A DNA stretch of 64,000 bases from Ruegeria sp. Alg231-54 (lineage in GTDB: Bacteria > Pseudomonadota > Alphaproteobacteria > Rhodobacterales > Rhodobacteraceae): the NCBI RefSeq assembly GCF_900143525.1, contig NZ_FREZ01000003.1, positions 124,001-188,000 on the forward strand, in the 5' to 3' direction. This document shows positions 17,335 through 25,139 of the stretch, one piece after another. The stretch's first letter is position 1. Every line of letters begins with the position of its first letter. The notes beneath the pieces are model-generated. The model was not told where the DNA came from, searched no databases, and saw nothing but the letters and a program-made list of their open reading frames with translations. Made by a program: the position numbers and the translations under genes.

Positions 17335-18990
17335 ATGAACGTGCAGAACACCGTGAAACTCGAAACAGCAACCAAAGCATCCGCCGACTGGTGGCGGGGC
17401 GGGGTGATCTACCAGATCTATCCACGCAGTTTTCAGGACAGCAACGGCGATGGAATCGGAGACCTTAGGGGTATCACCCAAAGGCTTGGTTACATCGCTT
17501 CGCTTGGCGTCGACGCGATCTGGATCTCGCCATTTTTCAAATCGCCGATGAAGGATTTTGGATACGATGTCAGCGACTATCGTGATGTCGATCCGATGTT
17601 TGGCAGCATGGAGGACTTTAAAGATCTCTTGGATCAGGCGCATTCAGTTGGGCTGAAGGTGATGATCGACCTTGTGTTATCACACACGTCGGATCAGCAC
17701 CCATGGTTCAAGGAAAGCCGGTCCAGTCGAGAAAATGCCAAATCCGACTGGTATGTTTGGGCTGATCCCAAGCCCGACGGCACGCCGCCAAACAACTGGC
17801 TGTCGATTTTTGGCGGGTCTGCATGGCAGTGGGATTCCCGACGCCTACAGTACTATCTGCACAACTTCTTGACGTCGCAGCCGGATCTCAACTTCCATTG
17901 CCCGGACGTGCAGGATGCATTGCTGGATGTGGCGCGGTTCTGGCTGGACTTGGGCGTGGATGGTTTCCGTCTGGACACGATCAACTTCTACTTCCACGAC
18001 AAACAACTGCGCGACAATCCTAGCCTGCCGATGAATCAGCGCAATGCCTCGATCGCGCCGATGGTGAACCCTTATAACCATCAGGATCACCTCTATTCCA
18101 AAAGCCAGCCTGAAAACATCGCCTTCCTCGAACGGTTGCGTGCGCTGACGGACGAATACGAAGGTCGTGCTTGTTTGGGAGAGGTTGGCGACGCTCAGCG
18201 CGGTCTTGAGATCATGGGAGAATACACCAGCGGTGATAGACGCATGCATATGTGCTATGCCTTTGAGTTTCTCGAAAAACGCGCTTTGACCGCCGCATAT
18301 GCCAAGCAGGTGTTTTATCAGTTGGAAGAAAAGGCTGGCGATGCATGGCCTTGCTGGGCGTTCTCAAACCATGATGTTCAGCGCCACGCGTCGCGGTGGG
18401 GTCTGGACGACGCAGCCATCCGTCAACATGCAGTGCTGATGATGTGCCTGCGCGGATCAGCATGCTTGTACCAAGGCGAAGAACTTGGCCTGCCCGAGGC
18501 GGATGTGCCCTTTGATCATCTGCAGGACCCCTACGGCATAGAATTCTGGCCGGAATTCAAGGGCCGCGATGGCTGCCGCACTCCGATGGTTTGGGCTGCG
18601 CAGGACGAACAGTCCGGGTTCAGTACTGGTGCCCCCTGGTTGCCCGTCAGCCAAGCTCAGGCCGAGCAAGCGGTAGACCGGCTAGAGCAAGAGCCAAATT
18701 CGACGTTGCACCATTATCGCCGTGCCATCGCGCTGCGCCACGCGCATTCCGCATTGATGTCTGGCCATCAGCGCGAGATGGCGCAGTCTGGATCGATCCT
18801 TACCTTCCTGCGTGAGGACAATGCCCAACAGATATTCTGCGCATTCAATCTGGGATCTGACAGCGCGGAAATCACACTGCCCGACGGTAACTGGCAGGTT
18901 ATCGGGGAGGAGTTGGGCGGCGTCGCAGGGGCGGGGACAATAACCCTCGGTGCGGCCCAATTCTGTTTGATGGCTCGGGTACAGGGGTAA
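17335..18990 (+). CDS. aglA: AglA, GH13 alpha-glucosidase
   Basis: A 551-residue cytosolic alpha-glucosidase of the GH13 oligo-1,6/alpha-glucosidase type that splits imported disaccharides such as sucrose and maltose. All GH13 regions are visible: DLVLSHTSDQH (region I), GVDGFRLDTINF with the nucleophile Asp (region II), ACLGEVGD with the acid/base Glu (region III) and FSNHDVQRH (region IV). The N-terminal WWRGGVIYQIYPRSF is diagnostic. It lies 9 bases after aglG and 3 bases before aglK. Released glucose could be phosphorylated by the GH1-glucokinase fusion encoded across the regulator. Confidence 0.92.
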   Translation: MNVQNTVKLETATKASADWWRGGVIYQIYPRSFQDSNGDGIGDLRGITQRLGYIASLGVDAIWISPFFKSPMKDFGYDVSDYRDVDPMFGSMEDFKDLLDQAHSVGLKVMIDLVLSHTSDQHPWFKESRSSRENAKSDWYVWADPKPDGTPPNNWLSIFGGSAWQWDSRRLQYYLHNFLTSQPDLNFHCPDVQDALLDVARFWLDLGVDGFRLDTINFYFHDKQLRDNPSLPMNQRNASIAPMVNPYNHQDHLYSKSQPENIAFLERLRALTDEYEGRACLGEVGDAQRGLEIMGEYTSGDRRMHMCYAFEFLEKRALTAAYAKQVFYQLEEKAGDAWPCWAFSNHDVQRHASRWGLDDAAIRQHAVLMMCLRGSACLYQGEELGLPEADVPFDHLQDPYGIEFWPEFKGRDGCRTPMVWAAQDEQSGFSTGAPWLPVSQAQAEQAVDRLEQEPNSTLHHYRRAIALRHAHSALMSGHQREMAQSGSILTFLREDNAQQIFCAFNLGSDSAEITLPDGNWQVIGEELGGVAGAGTITLGAAQFCLMARVQG

Positions 18991-18993
18991 GTC

Positions 18994-20076
18994 ATGTCTG
19001 AACTCAATCTCACGGATGTCGCTAAAACGTATGGCAATGTCGATGTCCTAAAGAACATTAACCTCGACATAGAACGCGGTGAATTGATTGTATTTGTCGG
19101 GCCTTCGGGTTGCGGTAAATCCACATTGCTGCGCATGATTGCAGGGCTTGAAAAGATCACTGGTGGAACGCTTGAGATCGAAGGTCAGGTGATGAACGAC
19201 GTACCACCCGCGCAACGGGGCATTGCGATGGTTTTCCAAAGCTATGCCCTGTATCCGCACATGACAGTGCGCGAGAATATGGCCTTTGCATTGAAAATTG
19301 CCAAAATGCCATCGGACGAGGTCGACGCAGCAGTTGACCGCGCAGCTCGTATCCTACAGTTGGAACCGTTTCTGGACCGACTTCCTAAGGCCCTTTCCGG
19401 TGGTCAGCGGCAACGGGTTGCAATCGGCCGGGCGATCGTGCGCGACCCCAAAGTCTATCTGTTTGATGAGCCTCTTTCCAATCTTGATGCGGCGCTTCGC
19501 GTCGCGACTCGCATCGAAATCGCACGCCTGAAAGAGGCGATGCCCGACAGCACGATGGTCTATGTCACCCACGATCAGGTCGAGGCGATGACATTGGCCA
19601 CCCGGATTGTCGTCTTGGCCAACAAGGGGATCGCACAGGTTGGCACCCCTCTCGAACTGTATGAAACGCCTGACAATGAGTTTGTCGCGCAATTTATTGG
19701 CTCACCTGCAATGAACCTTTTGCCGGGGGTCATCACGCAGACTGGTGAGCGCACCGTCGTAAAACTGGATGGTGGTGGGACCGCGGTGACCAGCATCCCA
19801 ACCGATGCAGCTGACGAGCGTAAACAGGTGAATATCGGAGTGCGTCCCGAAGACTTTCATCCCGTTGAAAGCAATCCGATTATGGAAGGGATTGTGGACT
19901 TTACCGAAGCCCTTGGCGAGGTCACGCTGTTGTATTTTGCGGCAAAAGACGGGGAGGACGCCACAATCGCAAAACTGCCGGGCGTCCAAAAAAACATGCG
20001 GGGTCAAACGGTTGCCGTTTCGGCAGATCCGGGCAAGGTTCACCTTTTTCACCAAGGTCTGTCTATGAGAAAATAA
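18994..20076 (+). CDS. aglK: AglK, alpha-glucoside ABC transporter ATP-binding protein
   Basis: A 360-residue MalK/UgpC-type ATPase with Walker A GPSGCGKSTLLR near residue 36, signature LSGGQRQRVAIGRAI near 134, Walker B VYLFDEPLSNLD near 153, switch His in VTHDQVEAMT, and a C-terminal regulatory (TOBE) domain from about residue 235. It closes the aglEFGAK operon and energises AglFG. No convincing terminator hairpin with a T-run is visible immediately downstream. Confidence 0.9.
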   Translation: MSELNLTDVAKTYGNVDVLKNINLDIERGELIVFVGPSGCGKSTLLRMIAGLEKITGGTLEIEGQVMNDVPPAQRGIAMVFQSYALYPHMTVRENMAFALKIAKMPSDEVDAAVDRAARILQLEPFLDRLPKALSGGQRQRVAIGRAIVRDPKVYLFDEPLSNLDAALRVATRIEIARLKEAMPDSTMVYVTHDQVEAMTLATRIVVLANKGIAQVGTPLELYETPDNEFVAQFIGSPAMNLLPGVITQTGERTVVKLDGGGTAVTSIPTDAADERKQVNIGVRPEDFHPVESNPIMEGIVDFTEALGEVTLLYFAAKDGEDATIAKLPGVQKNMRGQTVAVSADPGKVHLFHQGLSMRK

Positions 20077-20534
20077 CTGTAACCCATACCTGATGGATCG
20101 AAGGGTGCTATGCAGTACGCGAATGCCCCTTTTCATACAGCTTGGAAAGTTGTCTGGGCCCCGCGGCAGCAAGTCCCGGGATCTGTGTGCGTTGCCAAAA
20201 GCATGCAGTTTACGACTGTTTTTGGCGTGATTTCTTTCGGTCTGGCATGACAGAACCCGCTTTTCCCCAATTGGATTGCGGCCCAAAATCTGGTCCCGGA
20301 CCGGACGGGCAACTGTGTTAATTTCTTAAGAAACGTTGCAGAAATAGGCTGCTTCGGTCTCAATATGTGACTGCGGACCCAGGGGTTAACTAGCCATATT
20401 TGCTAGATTAAATCGCAATCTGGACATACGAAATTGCCAATCCGTCACTTTTGGCCTGACAATGCCCCCGCAAAGTTCTAGCGTGGCAACCATAATAACA
20501 AAACAACACAGTCCAATAACGGGAGAACTAAAAT
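20077..20534 (+). other. Intergenic region before the polyamine-type transporter
   Basis: No coding frame with family support is seen in these 458 bases. The region holds a 12-base palindrome TTTCTTAAGAAA at 20322-20333 and a GGTCC-C-GGACC inverted repeat at 20292-20302. The latter is flanked by GCCC and GGGC arms but has no T-run. The last 40 bases before the next gene are A-rich and end in a GGGAGAAC ribosome site. A promoter for the 20535-25083 operon should lie here, but I cannot assign -35 and -10 boxes with confidence. Confidence 0.5.
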
Positions 20535-21659
20535 ATGGCTGAACGGAAAACCGTTTCCAGACGCTCGGTCCTGAAAGGCGCGGGCGCAGCAGCACTGGCA
20601 GCACCGCTTTACAGCAAAAGCGCGCTGGCATCTTCGGGTGAAATCAACATTTTGATGTGGTCGGACTATCTGCCGCCCGCATTCCTGCAAGAGTTTGAAA
20701 CTCTGACCGGAATCAAGGTGAACTATACCGGTATCGGGTCGAACGAAGAAATCATCAACAAGATGAAGGCCACCAAAGGCCAAGGCTTTGACATCGTATC
20801 GCCGACGAACAACCGCTCGCTGCAGTGGGGGCCGCTGGAACTGTTGCAGCCCTTCGACATGAACAAGGTTCCGATTGATCTGGTGAACCCTGCGATGGCG
20901 CAGATCGGCACCGACGCCTGGAACTTTGCTGACAGCGGCGTGCACTGGCTGCCGCATATCTGGGGTACCGAGGGCATTGCCTACCGCACCGACCTGTGGC
21001 TGCCCGAGGGCGACGCCCCGTCCTATGGGGACGTCTGGTCCGAAGCAAACGCAGGTAAGACCATGGGTCGCGCACACTCGATGATGCTGGGCGCGGGTCT
21101 GTATATGGAAGCCTCCGGAGAGATGGAGCCTGGCTCTGTCTGGGCCGCGTACGGCGACGAAGACACCATGCGCAAGGTCTGGGGTCAGATCACCGACTGG
21201 TGCGTCGAGCGGAAGAACCGGATCAAGCTGATCTGGAACGACGCTGACACCCAGAAAAACGGTCTGTTGAACGAAGGCGTTATTGTCGGCCAGACCTGGG
21301 ATGGTCCGCCGCTGGCGCTGAAATCAGCTGGTGAGCCGGTGCACTATCAGGCTCCGGTCGAAGGTGCGATGGCATGGGTCGACGGTATGTCGATGCCGAC
21401 CGGTGCGCAGAACATCGATCAGGTTTATGCCTTCATCGATTTTGCCTATCAGGCCAAGCCTGCTGGTGTCGCCATCGATAGCCATGGCTACAACTCGCCA
21501 GTTCTGGGTGCCGACCAATATGCGGGCGACACCTACAAGAAGAACTTCGCCGAGGCCTATCCGGGCGACTCACTGGCAAACCTGAACCCATGGCCTGCTG
21601 AGGCTCCGTGGTATGCCGAAACTCGGACCGAGTTCGTCAACAAGTTCAAAAGCGCCTGA
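20535..21659 (+). CDS. Polyamine-type ABC transporter substrate-binding protein (PotD/PotF-like, Tat signal)
   Basis: A 374-residue secreted binding protein resembling PotD/PotF. The N-terminus carries a twin-arginine signal (SRRSVLKGAGAAALAAPL), suggesting export in folded form. The mature start (SGEINILMWSDYLPPAFLQE) and the segment QGFDIVSPTNNRSLQW are typical of spermidine/putrescine binders. It is followed by a strong hairpin and then an ATPase and two permeases in a PotD-A-B-C-like order. The ligand may be a polyamine or another small cation such as an opine. The sequence does not settle this. Confidence 0.85.
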   Translation: MAERKTVSRRSVLKGAGAAALAAPLYSKSALASSGEINILMWSDYLPPAFLQEFETLTGIKVNYTGIGSNEEIINKMKATKGQGFDIVSPTNNRSLQWGPLELLQPFDMNKVPIDLVNPAMAQIGTDAWNFADSGVHWLPHIWGTEGIAYRTDLWLPEGDAPSYGDVWSEANAGKTMGRAHSMMLGAGLYMEASGEMEPGSVWAAYGDEDTMRKVWGQITDWCVERKNRIKLIWNDADTQKNGLLNEGVIVGQTWDGPPLALKSAGEPVHYQAPVEGAMAWVDGMSMPTGAQNIDQVYAFIDFAYQAKPAGVAIDSHGYNSPVLGADQYAGDTYKKNFAEAYPGDSLANLNPWPAEAPWYAETRTEFVNKFKSA

Positions 21660-21674
21660 TTGCTTTGACAAGGT

Positions 21675-21698
21675 GCCCTCCGCCACTGTGCGGAGGGC
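21675..21698 (+). terminator. Intercistronic hairpin after the PotD-like gene
   Basis: A nine-base-pair perfect stem (GCCCTCCGC / GCGGAGGGC) with a six-base loop begins 16 bases after the binding-protein stop. There is no T-run, so partial termination or protection of the upstream message is more likely than full termination. It mirrors the hairpin after aglE. Confidence 0.65.
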
Positions 21699-21777
21699 TA
21701 TCAACCCGCATGCCACAACGGCGTGACGGACGCTATTTCGGTGCGGTCACGGACCGTACCTGACGGAGATACCAAAA

Positions 21778-22890
21778 ATGAGTGCAGGGGTCGGTGTAGA
21801 TCTTGAGAACCTGTGGATCCGTTTCGGTGATTTTGTTGCTGTGAGGGATGCAAACGTGAACATCAACGGGGGCGATTTCTTTTCGTTTCTCGGTCCCTCG
21901 GGGTGTGGCAAAACAACGATCCTGCGGGCCGTTTCGGGCTTTCTGGAACCAAGCGAAGGCAAAGTTCTGATCGGCGGCAAGGATATGCGGGGCATTGGCC
22001 CGAACAAACGCCCGACCGCCCTTATTTTTCAGAACCTCGCGTTGTTCCCGCTGATGAAAGTGTGGGAAAATATCACCTTCTCATTGGAGATCAGCGGCGC
22101 AAGCGCAAAAGAGCGCCGAAAGCGTGCCGATGAGCTGCTGGACATGATCGCACTGCCCGACCAGGGTGACAAGCTGCCAAGCGAGTTGTCCGGTGGTCAG
22201 CGCCAACGGGTTGCCATCGCCCGCGCGCTATGTGCGGAACCGGACGTGCTGCTGCTGGATGAACCGTTGTCCGCGCTGGACCTCAAACTGCGCCAGCATA
22301 TGCGCACCGAGCTGCGAGAGATTCAAAAGCGCGTCGGCATCACCTTCATCTATATCACCCACGACCAGGGTGAAGCCCTGACCATGTCAGACAATATTGC
22401 GGTCATGCGGGCTGGTGTGATCGATCAAATCGCTGATGGCAAGACTATCTATAATGATCCCAACACTGCATTCGCGGCCTCTTTCGTAGGTGAAAACAAC
22501 GTATTCCGCGGCAAAATTAAACAGATTATGGGGAACGAAGCGCTGATTTCAACGAACCGGTCTGGTGAATTGGTTGCACGCATCTCGACCGCCAACCAAG
22601 GAAAGCTGGCAGTGGGTGATGACGCCATGATGTTCATTCGCCCCGAGGCTTTTGCGATCGCCTCCGATGGTGCGTCAGGCGATCACTTTGTCACCGCGCG
22701 GGTGAACCACGAAGAATTCGAAGGTAACGTCTTCAACATCTTTACCGAAGGTGACGGCGGAAAAGAGATCAAGGTGTCCTTGCCAAACCTCGGCCAATCC
22801 TTCGATGACCACACAGGCCAAAACATCACGTTGGAATATGAGACCCGCAATGCGGTTCTGGTTCCGGCGGGTGAATTGGCCGCGGAATAA
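21778..22890 (+). CDS. Polyamine-type ABC transporter ATP-binding protein (PotA-like)
   Basis: A 370-residue ATPase with Walker A GPSGCGKTTILR near residue 40, signature LSGGQRQRVAIARAL near 138, Walker B VLLLDEPLSALD near 158, ITHDQGEALT switch region and a C-terminal TOBE-type domain from ~240. Its length and C-terminal domain fit the PotA/PotG class. It lies 118 bases downstream of the binding protein, after the hairpin and an A-rich ribosome site, and 10 bases before the first permease. Confidence 0.88.
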   Translation: MSAGVGVDLENLWIRFGDFVAVRDANVNINGGDFFSFLGPSGCGKTTILRAVSGFLEPSEGKVLIGGKDMRGIGPNKRPTALIFQNLALFPLMKVWENITFSLEISGASAKERRKRADELLDMIALPDQGDKLPSELSGGQRQRVAIARALCAEPDVLLLDEPLSALDLKLRQHMRTELREIQKRVGITFIYITHDQGEALTMSDNIAVMRAGVIDQIADGKTIYNDPNTAFAASFVGENNVFRGKIKQIMGNEALISTNRSGELVARISTANQGKLAVGDDAMMFIRPEAFAIASDGASGDHFVTARVNHEEFEGNVFNIFTEGDGGKEIKVSLPNLGQSFDDHTGQNITLEYETRNAVLVPAGELAAE

Positions 22891-22900
22891 GGGGCCGACT

Positions 22901-23821
22901 ATGCCAGGCTTCCTGAAAGAATTCTTTAACCGAAACGGCATCGGCATGGGCGCCGCAATATTGGGTCTTGTCCTATTCTGGACTATTGGCCTGATCATTC
23001 TGCCCCAGCTGTCGATGCTGGATTTTTCCTTCCGTCCGAACCTGCCACCGCCCGAGATTGGCGGGCCCAAGGACGTCTATACGCTGGAGAACTACAAGTA
23101 CCTGATCTATGGCCCTGAAGGTGGTAGTCAGTCCTATAATGCAGTCGACCTGAGGGTCTTTTTCCGCACACTGCTGGCCGCAGTCTGTGTGACGGTCTTC
23201 AACCTGATCCTCTGCTATCCGATTGCCTATTATCTGGGCCAGTCCAAGGGCAACCACATTCGCATCTTCGCGATCATGCTGATCATCCCTTACTGGATCA
23301 ACGAGATTTTGCGTGCATTTGCCTTGCGGATTATCTTTGGTGAGACCGGTGTTTTGAATACCCTGTTCGTGGGGCTGGGCATCTGGGATACACCGTTTGA
23401 CTTTATTCGCAATGACATCGCGCTCTATGCCGGTCTGGGCTATGCCTACATCCTGCTGATGATCTTCCCGATGTACAACGTGATCGAAAGTCTGGACAAA
23501 AACCAGATCGAGGCCGCGCGCGATCTTGGTGCGCCATGGTGGCGGATTCACTGGCGTGTGGTCATTCCTTACGCCAAACCGGGCATCAGCTCGGGCTGTA
23601 CCATGGTGTTCATGCTAAGCGCTGGTGCGCTGGCCGCGCCGCAAATCCTGGGCGGACCGTCCAGCCTGTGGTTTACGCAGCTGATTTACCAGCAGTTCAA
23701 TGACAACAATGACTGGCCGCAGGGTGCCGCCTACGCCATCGTTCTTTTGGTGACCTGTATTCTGTTCGTGCTGGCGATGATGCGCCTGTTCAAGGTGAAC
23801 ATGGGGGATATCGGGAAATGA
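22901..23821 (+). CDS. Polyamine-type ABC transporter permease (PotB-like)
   Basis: A 306-residue permease with a long first hydrophobic segment (ILGLVLFWTIGLIILPQLSM), a periplasmic loop of ~70 residues and five further segments. The EAA loop reads DKNQIEAARDLGAPWWRIHW near residue 203, typical of the PotB/PotH family. The start at 22901 (MPGFLKEFF) was chosen because earlier in-frame Met codons lie inside the ATPase gene. The next permease start overlaps its stop by four bases. Confidence 0.88.
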   Translation: MPGFLKEFFNRNGIGMGAAILGLVLFWTIGLIILPQLSMLDFSFRPNLPPPEIGGPKDVYTLENYKYLIYGPEGGSQSYNAVDLRVFFRTLLAAVCVTVFNLILCYPIAYYLGQSKGNHIRIFAIMLIIPYWINEILRAFALRIIFGETGVLNTLFVGLGIWDTPFDFIRNDIALYAGLGYAYILLMIFPMYNVIESLDKNQIEAARDLGAPWWRIHWRVVIPYAKPGISSGCTMVFMLSAGALAAPQILGGPSSLWFTQLIYQQFNDNNDWPQGAAYAIVLLVTCILFVLAMMRLFKVNMGDIGK

Positions 23822-25083
23822 ATAATTCCTTCCTTCGTGTAAGCATCTGGGTCTATCTGGTCATTTTCTTCCTATACCTGCTGGGTCCGTTGGTGATCAT
23901 GTCGGTCACGGCCTTCAATTCGTCGGCTTTCCCACGGATGACACCGTGGGAGTGTCTGACCTTCCAGTGGTTCGGCGAGCTGTTTCAGGATCAACGCATT
24001 CTGAACGGCATCAAGAACTCGCTGATCATTGGCGCCGGAACGGTAGTTCTGTCGGTGGCGATGGGTCTGGCCGGGGCGCTGATGCTGACGCAGATCTGGC
24101 CTAAGTTGCGGGCGACCTACTATACGATCATCATCGCTCCGATCCTGATCCCAGGTGTTGTTCTGGGCATCTCGACTTTGGTGTTCTGGGATCGGATCAA
24201 CCGGATGCTGGGACTGGGTGCAGATAGCTTCCTGTCCAACGGTATCTTTCTGACGGTAATCGGCCAATCCACCTTTATTGCAAGCTATTGCATGCTGGTT
24301 CTGGTGGCGCGCCTGCAGCGTTACGATGTGGCATTGACCGAAGCGGCGCTGGACCTTGGTGCAACGCATGCTCAGGCTTTCCGCAAGATCCTGTTGCCCT
24401 TCATGCGTCCTGCGATTGCGTCGGCGGCGGTTCTGGCGTTCCTCGCTTCGTTCGAGAACTACAACACCACCACTTTCACCTTTGGTGAATACCCGACGCT
24501 GACGATCGAACTGGCGCAAAAGGTCCGGTATGGTATCACGCCCGCCATTTCGGCTCTGGCCTTCATCATCGTGGCGCTGACAGTGTTCTTTGCCTTGTTG
24601 AACGAAGCCAAGCTGAAGCGTCAGGAGCTGGTGGCCGCAGCCCGCAAGAGCGCCACAGTTGAGGAGTTGGCCGGCAAGGTTAAGCTGCCCAGCTTATTTG
24701 CTGGCAACATGGCGGCTGTCCTACTGGTTGTGTTTGCGGTTGCGACGATCACTGTCGTTGGCACCGCAACGGCCTACAATCCCGGCCAATGCATCGCCAA
24801 TGTGAAAGAGCAGAAACGCCTGGAAGCGGAACAACGCATTCAAGAGCTGCGCAAGCAGCGCGAAGAACAGCGTAAGAAGCGCGAGGCAGAAGAAGCCGAA
24901 CAAGGTGGTGCGCAGCAATCCACACCGAAACCATCCAACAACAGTGGTTTTGGCAATGTCTTCGCTCCGAATACTCTGGGTGGGGACGCCGAGGAGGAGA
25001 GTTCAGATACTGAAACTCCGCCTTCAAACAACGGTGGCTTCGGGGGCGTGTTCGATCCCAACAGCCTGCAGACTGACCAGTAG
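23818..25083 (+). CDS. Polyamine-type ABC transporter permease (PotC-like) with long C-terminal extension
   Basis: A 421-residue PotC-like permease, whereas typical members have about 270 residues. Residues 1-~265 carry the six-segment core with the EAA loop DVALTEAALDLGATHAQAF near residue 170. After a basic loop there is a seventh hydrophobic segment (~292-318, AAVLLVVFAVATITVVGTA). A highly charged predicted coiled coil (~328-361) follows, then two near-identical short repeats (PSNNSGFGNVFAPNTL at 372-387 and PSNNGGFGGVFDPNSL at 402-417) around an acidic spacer. If the core has its normal topology, the tail would be periplasmic. I do not recognise the extension; the transport role is secure. 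Confidence 0.85.
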   Translation: MNNSFLRVSIWVYLVIFFLYLLGPLVIMSVTAFNSSAFPRMTPWECLTFQWFGELFQDQRILNGIKNSLIIGAGTVVLSVAMGLAGALMLTQIWPKLRATYYTIIIAPILIPGVVLGISTLVFWDRINRMLGLGADSFLSNGIFLTVIGQSTFIASYCMLVLVARLQRYDVALTEAALDLGATHAQAFRKILLPFMRPAIASAAVLAFLASFENYNTTTFTFGEYPTLTIELAQKVRYGITPAISALAFIIVALTVFFALLNEAKLKRQELVAAARKSATVEELAGKVKLPSLFAGNMAAVLLVVFAVATITVVGTATAYNPGQCIANVKEQKRLEAEQRIQELRKQREEQRKKREAEEAEQGGAQQSTPKPSNNSGFGNVFAPNTLGGDAEEESSDTETPPSNNGGFGGVFDPNSLQTDQ

Positions 25084-25106
25084 GTTCCGAAGTTAAATCC
25101 TAAACG

Positions 25107-25139
25107 TGCGCCCGGAGACGTTATCCCTCTTCGGGCGCA
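25107..25139 (+). terminator. Hairpin between convergent PotC-like and GH42 genes
   Basis: An eight-base-pair stem (TGCGCCCG / CGGGCGCA) with a 17-base loop lies 24 bases after the permease stop and overlaps the 3' end of the convergent beta-galactosidase gene. A TCTTTCT stretch follows on the plus strand. It could terminate the transporter operon, but the loop is large and the T-run weak. Confidence 0.45.

Noticed and set aside
15399-17643. Long antisense open frames opposite aglF, aglG and aglA
   Set aside because: They are shadows caused by codon bias in GC-rich genes. Their proteins match no family, and the plus-strand genes are clear.
20440-20480. Sigma-54 promoter before the polyamine-type operon
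   Set aside because: A TGGC...TGC pair is present, but the GG to GC spacing is nine, not ten, and the flanks do not match.
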